Of a stretch of DNA of 62,090 nucleotides, positions 32,802-41,271 are shown one piece after another; position 1 is the first letter of the stretch; every line of letters begins with the position of its first letter. The notes below the pieces were generated by a model, which saw only the letters and a list, made by a program, of their open reading frames with translations, ran no database searches and was not told where the DNA came from. The stretch is from assembly GCA_025358355.1 (NCBI GenBank), contig JANYJX010000113.1, positions 1 to 62,090 of the forward strand, given 5' to 3'. The position numbers and the translations under genes were made by a program. The DNA is from Actinomycetes bacterium (GTDB lineage: Bacteria; Actinomycetota; Thermoleophilia; Gaiellales; Gaiellaceae).

Positions 32802-33695
32802 GTGCGGACGGTCTGGGTCAGCTTCGACACGATCGGCCGGGACTGCCTGGTCGCGGCTGTCGACGTGGGTGCGGAGGTCGTTGGCATCGTGACGTTGCCG
32901 GGGCCTGTCGATTCCGATCGCTCCGGGCAATGCTCGTTTGACGAAGTAGCTGCGACCGTTGGCGCTGTGGTGATCGAGGCGGCTGAGATCAACGCTCCCG
33001 AGACTGTCGCTGCGATCGCCGCGCTCGATCCTCAGTTGCTGTTTGTCATTGGCTGGTCGCAGCTGCTGCGCGAGCCGGTGCTTGCGTTGGCAGCCGGTGG
33101 CGCGTTTGGTATGCACCCGACCTTGCTGCCGCGCCATCGCGGCCGCGCGCCGATCCCGTGGGCGATTCTCAGCGGGCTTGCGACGACCGGCGTGACGCTC
33201 TTTGAGATTCCTGACGCGCGCGCCGACTCCGGTTCGATCGTCGGTGTCGTTGAAGTCCCGATTGCTGCCGACGAGACCGCGACGACACTGTTCGACCGGC
33301 TCGCAGTCGCGCACGTCGACCTGATCCGCCAGTTCGTTCCGGCGATCCTCGCGGGGACAGCGCCGCGACTGCCGCAAGACGAGCGCCGTGCAAGCTCTTG
33401 GCCGAAACGGACACCTGCCGACGGGATCATCGACTGGGATACGCGCGCGCCATACCTCTACGATTGGGTTCGCGCGCAGACGCGCCCGTACCCTGGCGCG
33501 TTCACGTTCCTCGGCGACGAGAAGGTCGTCGTGTGGAGCGCGAGGCCGGTCGACGCGGCGGCCATTGCGGCGCCCGGAACGGTCGTCGAGCAGCGACCCG
33601 AAGGCCCGGTCGTCGCGTGTGGCGCCGGCGGCGCATTGCTGCTCGATGAGTTCGAAGCGCCCGAGATTCTGCGCGTCGGAGCGCTGCTCGGATGA
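32802..33695 (+). CDS. Formyltransferase family protein (Fmt/ArnA-like, probably sugar-directed)
   Basis: 297 residues from GTG. The formyltransferase core reads GMHPTLLPRHRGRAPIPW near residues 104-121, and the catalytic Asp is in ARADSGS near 143. The catalytic triad of the family is Asn-His-Asp; here His and Asp are kept but the Asn of N-x-H is Gly (GMH). A C-terminal Fmt-like domain follows (about 205-297). A true methionyl-tRNA formyltransferase would normally keep Asn, so this is more likely a nucleotide-sugar or amine N-formyltransferase. The overlapping PIG-L deacetylase gene (ATGA) supports glycan editing. Confidence 0.75.
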   Translation: MRTVWVSFDTIGRDCLVAAVDVGAEVVGIVTLPGPVDSDRSGQCSFDEVAATVGAVVIEAAEINAPETVAAIAALDPQLLFVIGWSQLLREPVLALAAGGAFGMHPTLLPRHRGRAPIPWAILSGLATTGVTLFEIPDARADSGSIVGVVEVPIAADETATTLFDRLAVAHVDLIRQFVPAILAGTAPRLPQDERRASSWPKRTPADGIIDWDTRAPYLYDWVRAQTRPYPGAFTFLGDEKVVVWSARPVDAAAIAAPGTVVEQRPEGPVVACGAGGALLLDEFEAPEILRVGALLG

Positions 33696-34363
33696 CACGC
33701 GTCCTCGTCATCGCGGCGCACCCGGACGACGAAGTGCTCGGGATGGGCGGCACGATTGCGCTCCACGCCGAGCAAGGTGACACCGTGCGGATCGTCTGCG
33801 TGACCGACGGCAGCTCGACGCAGTACCCCGGCGACTCCGCTATTCGTGCCCAGAAGGAAGCCGAGGCGCGCCAGGCCGCAGGCGAGCTCGGCGTCTCGGA
33901 CTACGTCCACCTCGAGTTGCCGGACATGCGGCTCGACACGCTGGCGCACGTCGAGATCAATGCCGTCGTCGAGGAACAGATCAACGACTTCGGGCCGCAG
34001 GTCGTTTACACGGTTCACCCCGATGTGAATCGCGATCATCGCGCGCTCTTCGACTCGGTCGCCGTCGCGACAAGGCCAACGCCGGAGCAGGTCGTGCGCC
34101 GCGTCCTCACCTACGCGCCGACCTCGAGCACCGAGTGGACGCCGGCGCCGCTCAACTGGTTCGTCCCGAACTGGCTCGTCGATATCTCCGGGACGCTCGA
34201 GCGGAAGCTCGCCGCGTTCGGGCGCTACGAGACCGAGCGCCGCGAGTACCCGCACCCGCGCAGCGAGCGGGCGATCCGCGCCGCCGCCGAGTTCTACGGC
34301 GCGAGTCGCGGCTGCGAGTACGCCGAGCCGTTCGTCCTCGTTCGCAGCCTCGAGCCGTTTTGA
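33692..34363 (+). CDS. PIG-L/LmbE family N-deacetylase
   Basis: 223 residues. The zinc motif AHPDDEVLGMGGT is at residues 9-21 and the second metal site YTVHPDVNRDHRAL near 106. The family removes acetyl groups from GlcNAc-like amines (MshB, GPI GlcNAc deacetylase, teicoplanin deacetylases). Coupling to a formyltransferase through a 4-base overlap suggests acetyl-to-formyl replacement on an amino sugar. Its end overlaps the TTG of the next gene (TTGA). Confidence 0.88.
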   Translation: MTRVLVIAAHPDDEVLGMGGTIALHAEQGDTVRIVCVTDGSSTQYPGDSAIRAQKEAEARQAAGELGVSDYVHLELPDMRLDTLAHVEINAVVEEQINDFGPQVVYTVHPDVNRDHRALFDSVAVATRPTPEQVVRRVLTYAPTSSTEWTPAPLNWFVPNWLVDISGTLERKLAAFGRYETERREYPHPRSERAIRAAAEFYGASRGCEYAEPFVLVRSLEPF

Positions 34364-35295
34364 GCCGAGCTCGCAGGCATGCGCCGGCATTGCTTGTTGC
34401 CGCGCTGCTCGTTGCCACCGGTCTGAGCTTCCTGTACGTCGAATCGCTCAAGCTGGAGCCGAGCCCGATCCGTGGCACGCGCGTGACCAAGGTGTTCTCG
34501 CCGGTGTGTCGCTGCGGGAGCTCGAAGGCACGCATCTCGTTCCGGGTCGGCAAGCCGGATGCGGTCGCCGTCTCGATCGTCGACGCGGCGGGACGCGATG
34601 TGCGCGACATCGCGGTCAACCGAACGGTGTCGAAACGGCCGGTCGCGTTCATCTGGAACGGACGCGACAACGCGGGAGCCGTGGTTCGCGATGGCCTGTA
34701 CCTGCCGCGGGTACGGCTCGATCTGTTGGAGAAGACGTTCGTGCTGCCAAACCCGATTCAGGTCGACACGAAACCGCCGCGCGTGACGATTGCTGCGGTG
34801 AAGCCGCGCGTGATCTCCCCGGATGGCGATCGGCGCTCGGATCGCGTCGACGTCGGCTTCCGTGTTGATCAGAGGGCGCAGGCTTCGCTTCTTGTGGATC
34901 GTGTGCAACGCGTGCTCGGGCGTCCGGCGCGCCTCGCCGGAGTGCTGCGCTGGTACGGCCAGGTCGGCGGGAGATCGCTGGCCGCAGGCACGTTTGCGCT
35001 TGCAGTTGTCGCAGTTGACGCGGCGGGGAATCGGTCGCAGCCGGTCACGGCAGGCTCTGTCCGCATCCGCTACATCGAGCTCGGGAAGGACACATTCCGT
35101 GTTCACGCCAACGGAAAGCTCGCGATTCCGGTCTCGACTGACGCGACGACTGTCACCTGGCGCATCGCCGGTCGACGTGGCACGGGGAGGCCACCGGTAC
35201 TGCGGCTTCGCGCCCCGGCGAGCCCCGGGACGTACGCGCTCTACGTGATCGCGCGCGGCCATGCCGCGCGCGCGCGTGTGACGGTTATCCCGTGA
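34360..35295 (+). CDS. Membrane-anchored or secreted protein with FlgD-like Ig repeat
   Basis: 311 residues from a TTG that overlaps the deacetylase stop. An N-terminal hydrophobic segment (about 10-28) is a signal peptide or anchor. Residues about 60-120 look like a FlgD-like Ig module (VSIVDAAGRDVRDI, then FIWNGRDNAGAVVRDGLYL), and further beta-rich segments end in an Ig-like tail (TYALYVIARG). No enzyme motif is seen. It probably forms part of an extracytoplasmic assembly together with the following propeller protein, to which it is coupled (GTGA). Confidence 0.7.
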   Translation: MSRARRHAPALLVAALLVATGLSFLYVESLKLEPSPIRGTRVTKVFSPVCRCGSSKARISFRVGKPDAVAVSIVDAAGRDVRDIAVNRTVSKRPVAFIWNGRDNAGAVVRDGLYLPRVRLDLLEKTFVLPNPIQVDTKPPRVTIAAVKPRVISPDGDRRSDRVDVGFRVDQRAQASLLVDRVQRVLGRPARLAGVLRWYGQVGGRSLAAGTFALAVVAVDAAGNRSQPVTAGSVRIRYIELGKDTFRVHANGKLAIPVSTDATTVTWRIAGRRGTGRPPVLRLRAPASPGTYALYVIARGHAARARVTVIP

Positions 35296-36578
35296 AGCGG
35301 TGGGCAATCGTCGTCGGGATCGCGGTAGCGCTCGCGATCGCCGGCGGTGGCGCAGCGTGGTGGTACGTGCAGCACACAGGCACGAAGGAAATCATCGGCT
35401 CGCCGACCGTCGAATTCCACCCTGACCTCCCACCGGCGCCGACGCGTCCGCCGAAAGCCGTCCTGAGCGTGCCGTGGCCGACCTACGGCTACGACGCGCA
35501 GCGCGACCACGTTGCGCCGTTCAAGCACCGCCCGCCGTACCGGCAGGTTTGGAAGCTACGCACCCGCTACTACATCGAGTATCCGCCGTCTGTCGGTTAC
35601 GGCCGCGTCTTCGTCGGCCAGGGGAAGGGCCGGTTCTTCGCTCTCGAGCCGAAGACCGGGAAGATCGTCTGGCAAAAGCACTTCCCGTTCTGCTCGGCGT
35701 CCTCGCCCACTCTCGCGGCCGGGCTTGTGATCCAGACCTACATTCCCGCGCCGTGCGGCAAGGTCTCGCGGTCGCTGCCGGGGCTCGTCGTCGCGCTGCG
35801 GCCTTCCGACGGGAAGGTCGTCTGGCGTCGGTCGATCGCGAGCGAGTCGACGCCGGTCGTCGTCGGCGATCGCGTGTATCTCGGCGCGTGGGATCGTCGC
35901 GTCTATGCGCTGGCGGTCGAGACCGGAAAGGTGGTCTGGTCAGTCGAGACCGACGGCGAGATCGACGGCTCGCCCGCCTACGCTGGCGGCACGATCTACG
36001 TCGGGAACAACGCGGGGAGCGTCTACGCGCTGGCGGCGAAGACGGGTGCCATTCGCTGGATCGGGCGGTCGTTCTCGCCGCTCTTCCACTCGCGCGAGTA
36101 CTTCTACGCGACGCCCGCTGTCGCCTACGGTCGCGTTTTTGCGCCGAATACGGACGGCACGGTCTACGCGTTCGGCGCCACCACGGGCCACCTGCTGTGG
36201 GCGCGCCACGTCGGCTCGTACGTCTACACGGCCCCGGCTGTGTGGAAGCAGAAAGTGTACGTCGGCACGTACGACGGCAAGTTCGTGGCGCTTGACGCCG
36301 CGACCGGCGACGTGCGCTGGGAAGTCGAGACGGCTGCGTCGGTGCACGGCGCACCAACGATCATGGCCGGGCTCGTCTACTTCTCGACCTGCGGGACGTG
36401 CGGCCAGCATGGCGTTCGTCACTCGAAGGTCGGGCCGCGTGGGACGTATGCGCTCGACGCGCTCACCGGCAAGCTGGTGTGGAGCTTCCCCGACGGCCAC
36501 TACTCGCCGATCACGGCCGACGCGGAACGCGTCTATCTGGCCGGCGACACCGTGCTCTACGGGCTCGTCTCGCGCTGA
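35292..36578 (+). CDS. Membrane-anchored PQQ-like beta-propeller protein
   Basis: 428 residues from GTG. A transmembrane anchor (residues about 4-24) precedes a Pro-rich stretch and a propeller of repeated blades ending in K-V-W or G-x-V motifs (ETGKVVWSVETDGEIDG, KTGAIRWIGRSF, TTGHLLWARHVGS, ATGDVRWEVETA, LTGKLVWSFPDGH). These are PQQ/quinoprotein-type repeats, as in BamB and alcohol dehydrogenases, but no cofactor-binding residues stand out, so a scaffold role is more likely. Cys pairs occur in YFSTCGTCGQHG. Its 3' end overlaps the convergent GT87-like gene by 22 bases. Confidence 0.82.
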   Translation: MKRWAIVVGIAVALAIAGGGAAWWYVQHTGTKEIIGSPTVEFHPDLPPAPTRPPKAVLSVPWPTYGYDAQRDHVAPFKHRPPYRQVWKLRTRYYIEYPPSVGYGRVFVGQGKGRFFALEPKTGKIVWQKHFPFCSASSPTLAAGLVIQTYIPAPCGKVSRSLPGLVVALRPSDGKVVWRRSIASESTPVVVGDRVYLGAWDRRVYALAVETGKVVWSVETDGEIDGSPAYAGGTIYVGNNAGSVYALAAKTGAIRWIGRSFSPLFHSREYFYATPAVAYGRVFAPNTDGTVYAFGATTGHLLWARHVGSYVYTAPAVWKQKVYVGTYDGKFVALDAATGDVRWEVETAASVHGAPTIMAGLVYFSTCGTCGQHGVRHSKVGPRGTYALDALTGKLVWSFPDGHYSPITADAERVYLAGDTVLYGLVSR

Positions 36579-37885
36579 TCTGCGGCGAGCAGGGCGGCGA
36601 TCGCGATCCCCGTGAGCGGCCAGACGAGGTACGAGGTCTGGAACGTGCGTGCGATGAAGAGCAGCACGAACATCGAGACGGCGAAACCCGCGGCGGCTTC
36701 CCAGTCCACTCTCGAGCGTCTCGCGACCGCGAGCAGGCGTAGCGTCACGGGCAGCCAGATCACGAGCACGAGGATCCCGAACGGGTAGCTCCCGTAGCGG
36801 CTGTGGATCACGTGGGCGTTGTAGAGGAACGCCGAGAGGCCGTAGCCGAGGATCCGGTAGGTGCTGGCGCCGTAGTCGATCGTGTCGCGCCAGAGCGCGC
36901 TCGGGTCGGCGATCAGGAACGGGAGGAAGCCCGCGGCGAGCACGGCCACGAAGACGGCGGCGGCCTTCACGCGCGCGGGGCGACTCAGTTCGCGTGCGAG
37001 CAGCAGCACGAAGAACGGCACTGCGACGAGCGCGAACTGCTTCTGCAGAACAGCGGCGGCGAGGAGGCCGGCCGCGAGCGCGGGCCGGCGGCGCGTCAGC
37101 AGCGCGAACGCGAGCACGAGGCAGAGCAGGCTCGGCGCGTCGGCGGTGCCGAACCACGCGCCGCGCACAAGCGGCGGGCTCGCGGCGAGCGCCGCCCCGA
37201 TCCCGAGCCGCCACGCGAGCGGCGGGCCGCGAAAGGCGAGCGCGGCGAACACGAGGCCGATCGTCGTGAGCAGGACGAGCACGCGGTAGTCGTCGAACGG
37301 GCTCGGAACGAAGCTCCACGCAGCAGCCGTGAGTGCTGCGCCGGGGAAGTACGCGAAGTGCGAGAGCGCGACTTGGCGGCGGCTGTCCGGCAGCGGCACG
37401 GTTCCGTCGCGGCTGTAGAAGCGCTCGAGCCCGCTGGCTCCGTAGTCGTGCCCATACGGGTTGTGGCCGTGGCGGACGAGGTTCCCGGCGAGCTCGATCT
37501 GGTACGTCGAGTCGTTCGTGTGGAACCACGGCGCGGTGGCGTCCCGGAGACCGACCTGCAGCGCGACCGCCGGAACTGTGACGAGGCCGACTACCATGAG
37601 GCTGAGCACGATGAGCCAGTTGCGGCTCCACGAGCGCGCGTTCCAGCCGACGACGGCAACGAGCGCGATCAATGCCAGCGCGAGCACTGCTGGCGTGCGC
37701 ACGACGCCGAGATCCCAGTGCCGGTGCGCGGCCCGAACAAGCGGCGCAAGGACGCCGTGCGGCGACATGGTGGATGGCCGGAACGGCCATGGTTCGGCGC
37801 CGAGCAGCGGCACGTTGACCGCTGCAACCGCGGCCAGGACGCCGAGCACAGCGAGCGCTGCGCGGTGTGGGATGCGCTCGGTCAC
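36557..37885 (-). CDS. GT87-like integral membrane glycosyltransferase
   Basis: 442 residues, ten or more membrane helices. The first loop has TNDSTYQIELAGNLVRHGHN followed by PYGHDYGASGLERFY, a pattern found in polyprenyl-phosphate-dependent GT-C enzymes such as GT87 mannosyltransferases, with an acidic Asp in the loop. The GTG start overlaps the stop of the upstream O-antigen-ligase-like gene (GTGA). A much longer open frame runs upstream but is only the non-coding side of that gene. It probably adds a sugar to a lipid-linked surface glycan. Confidence 0.8.
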   Translation of the reverse strand: MTERIPHRAALAVLGVLAAVAAVNVPLLGAEPWPFRPSTMSPHGVLAPLVRAAHRHWDLGVVRTPAVLALALIALVAVVGWNARSWSRNWLIVLSLMVVGLVTVPAVALQVGLRDATAPWFHTNDSTYQIELAGNLVRHGHNPYGHDYGASGLERFYSRDGTVPLPDSRRQVALSHFAYFPGAALTAAAWSFVPSPFDDYRVLVLLTTIGLVFAALAFRGPPLAWRLGIGAALAASPPLVRGAWFGTADAPSLLCLVLAFALLTRRRPALAAGLLAAAVLQKQFALVAVPFFVLLLARELSRPARVKAAAVFVAVLAAGFLPFLIADPSALWRDTIDYGASTYRILGYGLSAFLYNAHVIHSRYGSYPFGILVLVIWLPVTLRLLAVARRSRVDWEAAAGFAVSMFVLLFIARTFQTSYLVWPLTGIAIAALLAADQRETSP

Positions 37886-39309
37886 GCCGCCGGCTCCTGC
37901 GCACGCGAGCCGAGGAATGCCGAAGCGACACCGAGCACGAGCCACGTCATGGGGTCCTCGAAGAAGCCGCTGTAGAACGCCGAGTGGACGAAGAGCCCGA
38001 CGAAGACTGCGGCGAGGGACAGCCCAAGAACCGGGTCGAGACGGCGCACGCGAGCGAGTGCCGCGCCAGCGCCGGCGAGGAGTAGTGCGTACAGCGCGAG
38101 CCCGATCAGTCCCAGTTCGGCCGCGACGGTCAGCGGTGTCGTGTGCGAGACGAACAGGGTCGGTGCGCCGCCTTCGCTCGAGATCTGCTGGCTGGCGCGC
38201 GGCTGGGCGCCGATGCCGACGCCGACGATCGGGTGGTGCGCGAACACGCGCGCGGTCAACGCAACCCGCCGCGACCGGTCGCTCGTCACGCGCTGCGTCG
38301 ACGAGGTCGAGAGTTTGTGCACGCCGTAGACGCTCCCCACGGCGAGGATCACAACGGTGATCGCGGTGGCGCCGATCCGCACGGGACGATCTCCGGCAAT
38401 GGCGACGGTGAACAGCGCAACGGCGAACAGCGCCGCGAAGCTCGACTGCGAGTACGAGAAGAACAGCCCGGCGAAGAGCAGCGCGATCAGCCCGGCGCCG
38501 ATGACGAATCCGACGCGCCGATACCACACGAGCACGACCGCGACGCCGATCCCGAGGACGACCTGCCGGCCGTAGAGGCTCGGGTCGCGGAACAGCGACG
38601 TGACGCGGAAAAAGCTCGAGTACGCGTTCCCGATGTTGACCGACGGCGTGTAGTAGATCAGCCGGTGGGTCGCCTCCTCGACGAGGCCGATCGCGGCGAA
38701 CAGGCTCGCGAGCCCGATCGCGAGGATCGCCAAGACGCGCGGCGCCCATGCCGGGAACGGCGAGCGCGCGACGACGGCGACGAGGATCACGAACGGCAGC
38801 AGGAAGTACTCGAGCAGGTTGCGCGCGGGTGCCGTGGCGCTCGTCCAGAGGTACGAGATCGACGCGAACGCGACGAAGGCGGCGACCGGGATGGCGATCT
38901 CGCGTGTCACGTTGGCGTGCTCCTCGCCACGGGCGAGCCGCCAGCCGAGCGCGAGCGCGGCAGCGGCGAGGACGCCATACAGCGGCAGGAGCCGCCCAAC
39001 CTGGCCGCCGTGAACGAGTGCGATGTGGCCCCCGTGGAAGTCGATCGGCATGCGGAACGGCGCCGCGAGCAGGACGGCCGGCGGCACGAGAGCTGGGCGG
39101 CGCACGAAGACGAGCGCGACGATCGCGAGCGGGACGATGCCGACGACGCCAAGCACGACGCGGCCGGAAGAGAGATGTCGTCCCGACTCCTGCAAAAGCA
39201 CAATCGCCCCGGCGATCAGCCCGAGCCCGCCGATGGTTGCCTCGCGCCGCTTTGGGACGAGGGTGAGCACGGCGCCAAGCGCTCCGAGGCAGGCTGCGAG
39301 CTGGGCCAT
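37882..39309 (-). CDS. O-antigen ligase/polymerase (Wzy-WaaL-like) membrane protein
   Basis: 475 residues, about twelve membrane helices. The large loop after the middle helices contains VALTARVFAHHPIVGVGIGA and HTTPLTVAAELGLIGLALY, the typical O-antigen ligase/polymerase pattern with its conserved loop Arg and His. Such proteins polymerise or ligate lipid-linked oligosaccharides on the outer face of the membrane. The ATG is chosen over upstream in-frame codons that would run into the divergent gene; TAGTCT lies 8 bases before it. Coupled to the GT87-like gene. Confidence 0.82.
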   Translation of the reverse strand: MAQLAACLGALGAVLTLVPKRREATIGGLGLIAGAIVLLQESGRHLSSGRVVLGVVGIVPLAIVALVFVRRPALVPPAVLLAAPFRMPIDFHGGHIALVHGGQVGRLLPLYGVLAAAALALGWRLARGEEHANVTREIAIPVAAFVAFASISYLWTSATAPARNLLEYFLLPFVILVAVVARSPFPAWAPRVLAILAIGLASLFAAIGLVEEATHRLIYYTPSVNIGNAYSSFFRVTSLFRDPSLYGRQVVLGIGVAVVLVWYRRVGFVIGAGLIALLFAGLFFSYSQSSFAALFAVALFTVAIAGDRPVRIGATAITVVILAVGSVYGVHKLSTSSTQRVTSDRSRRVALTARVFAHHPIVGVGIGAQPRASQQISSEGGAPTLFVSHTTPLTVAAELGLIGLALYALLLAGAGAALARVRRLDPVLGLSLAAVFVGLFVHSAFYSGFFEDPMTWLVLGVASAFLGSRAQEPAA

Positions 39310-39382
39310 GCGCGCCAAGACTAACCGTCTTGCTCGCGCGGGACGGCCCGTCCCGGTTCCCGCGCCTGATAGGAATTGCCGG

Positions 39383-40018
39383 GTGATCGAGGCTTGCAAG
39401 CGCGCGCTCGTGCTCGCGCCGCACACGGACGACGGTGAGTTCGGCTGCGGCGGTACGACCGCGCGCCTCGTCGAGGCCGGCTGCGAGGTGCGCTACGTCG
39501 CATTCTCGATCGCAACGCGTTCGCTGCCGGAAGGGTTCGCGCCCGACACGCTTGCACGCGAAGTGCGCGAGGCGACGGCCGAGCTCGGCATCCCCGAGAG
39601 CCATCTCACGGTGCACGACTTCGACGTGCGCACGTTTCCCGAGCGCCGTCAGGACATCCTCGAGCTGCTCGTCGAGCTGTGGGAGGAGTGGCGCCCGGAT
39701 GTCGTCTTCCAGCCGTCGCACCACGATGTCCACCAGGACCACCAGACGGTCGCGCAAGAAGGTTTGCGTGCGTTCAAGCGGACGACGATTCTCGGCTACG
39801 AGATCCCGTGGAACAACTTCGACTTCTCGTACGGCGCGTATGTCGGCCTCGAGCAGCGGCATCTCGAGCGGAAGATCGCGGCGGTCGAGTGCTACGCCTC
39901 GCAGCAACATCGCCGCTACGCGAACTCCGAGTACATCTGGAACCTGGCGAAAGTGCACGGCACGAACGTGAACCGCGAGTACGCCGAGGTCTTCCAGGTC
40001 TACCGCATCGTCGCCTGA
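39383..40018 (+). CDS. PIG-L/LmbE family N-deacetylase (second copy)
   Basis: 211 residues from GTG, with AGGA 8 bases upstream. The metal site is APHTDDGEFGCGG near residues 11-23 and the second site PSHHDVHQDHQT near 112. It shares only the family core with the deacetylase near 33.7 kb, so the two probably act on different amino sugars. The gene is divergent from the O-antigen-ligase-like gene and is followed by the accessory region. Confidence 0.87.
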   Translation: MIEACKRALVLAPHTDDGEFGCGGTTARLVEAGCEVRYVAFSIATRSLPEGFAPDTLAREVREATAELGIPESHLTVHDFDVRTFPERRQDILELLVELWEEWRPDVVFQPSHHDVHQDHQTVAQEGLRAFKRTTILGYEIPWNNFDFSYGAYVGLEQRHLERKIAAVECYASQQHRRYANSEYIWNLAKVHGTNVNREYAEVFQVYRIVA

Positions 40019-40141
40019 CGATCCTCGCAAGATCTCGCCGACCGTTCCCACCAGCGCGTCGGAGCGTGTCAAGCAGTTGGCTTTGAGGCATTGACCTGGG
40101 TACGGCGAATCTGAATCATGGATGACTCCGGGGGTAGACAT

Positions 40142-40147
40142 AGGAGG
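40142..40147 (+). promoter_or_regulatory. Strong Shine-Dalgarno AGGAGG
   Basis: AGGAGG lies 5 bases before the ATG of the accessory UDG-like gene. Such a perfect site is rare in this window, where most first genes lack one, and supports a foreign origin for the locus. Confidence 0.7.
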
Positions 40148-40152
40148 CGTGA

Positions 40153-41271
40153 ATGCGATTAGGCGATGAGCGAAATCGAGGCGGTGGTGCGCGTAGCGCC
40201 TGGGTCGAGGCTCAGGTCGATCGAGCCGGAGAGCATTTCATCCTGTCGCACGACGACCTCGAAGAGGAAGCCATTGCTGTCGTGGGGCCTGAACGGGATG
40301 GATCCTTCCAAGTGGAGTTCGTTGCAGCGCAAGCTTCGGACGCAGTTCTTGCGGCGGTCAGGCATGAACTCTCCTACTACCTAGTCGAGCTTGGTGAGGA
40401 GCACCCCTGGGCTTACGCCTACTACCACTGCGGGACGATCTCCAACGCCTCAAGCAACGTCAAATGGAGCGCGCACAACTTCCACCACGACGACCACCCG
40501 CTTGCCTACCCGGTCGAGCTTGCCTGGAACGTCTTCAACCGAGCCGCCTCAACGCCGGAGGGAGGCGTCGTGCGGCCCTCGATGCCGATCCTCTACTTCG
40601 GTGATCGCGAGGCATATGAGAACTCGCCGCTTCGCATTGTCACAGCCGGCCTCAACCCGTCTCTGGCGGAGTTCCCGATTGAATCCCCCTGGCTGCGTTT
40701 CCCGGGCGCAGCTGCTTTACCGGCCGACGGGTCAATGACGGCACCGGAGCGGGATAAGTATCTCGCCGCGCTCGACGAATACTTTCGCGTTGCGCCGTAC
40801 CGCAAGTGGTTCGACCGCTCGTTCGAGCCGATTCTAAACGGCTGCGGCGCCAGTTACTACGAGAGCAAGAACGTTGCGCTCCATACGGACCTTCTCTCAC
40901 CAGTAGCGACGAACCCAACATGGAGCAGGCTGTCGGAGAGCGCGCAGATCAAACACGCTGGTGGCAGGGATCTCTGGACATTTCTCATGCGGGCGCTTCG
41001 ACCCCACGTGATCATCGTGTCTGTAGCCAGGAAGTACCTCCACTCCATGGGTCATGTGCCCTTTGACGAGTGGCCGGAGCTGTTCCGGATTGAGCGGGAG
41101 AATCCGTTTGTCGTTCGCGAAATACTGAGCGACTTCGATGGCAGCGAGGTGCTCGTCGCGTTCGGACGCGCCGCAGAGCTGCCGTTCGGAACCGTCTCGA
41201 CAGCCGGCAAGCACGAGATCGGCAAGCAGATTTTCGAACGCGCGGCTGCCCTCCAACTCTCTCCGCGGTGA
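40153..41271 (+). CDS. Hypothetical protein with uracil-DNA-glycosylase-like features
   Basis: 372 residues, no family recognised with certainty. The C-terminal two thirds (about 155-365) show motifs arranged as in the UDG superfamily: RIVTAGLNPSLAEF near 160, where GxNPS corresponds to the first catalytic motif; NVALHTDLLSPVATNPTW near 240; a hydrophobic strand HVIIVSVARKYLHSMG near 285; and VAFGRAAELPFGTVSTAGKH near 336. Residues 1-150 form an extra N-terminal region with a FHHDDHP cluster. The strong ribosome site and less GC-biased codons differ from neighbours. A base-excision or modified-base role is an inference from fold-like motifs. Coupled to the next gene by GTGA. Confidence 0.6.
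   Translation: MRLGDERNRGGGARSAWVEAQVDRAGEHFILSHDDLEEEAIAVVGPERDGSFQVEFVAAQASDAVLAAVRHELSYYLVELGEEHPWAYAYYHCGTISNASSNVKWSAHNFHHDDHPLAYPVELAWNVFNRAASTPEGGVVRPSMPILYFGDREAYENSPLRIVTAGLNPSLAEFPIESPWLRFPGAAALPADGSMTAPERDKYLAALDEYFRVAPYRKWFDRSFEPILNGCGASYYESKNVALHTDLLSPVATNPTWSRLSESAQIKHAGGRDLWTFLMRALRPHVIIVSVARKYLHSMGHVPFDEWPELFRIERENPFVVREILSDFDGSEVLVAFGRAAELPFGTVSTAGKHEIGKQIFERAAALQLSPR

Noticed and set aside
36557..40141. Very long minus-strand open frame (1194 codons)
   Set aside because: Only the last 443 codons are a gene (GT87-like). The upstream part is Arg/Pro/Ala-rich shadow sequence opposite or out of frame with the O-antigen-ligase-like and PIG-L genes.
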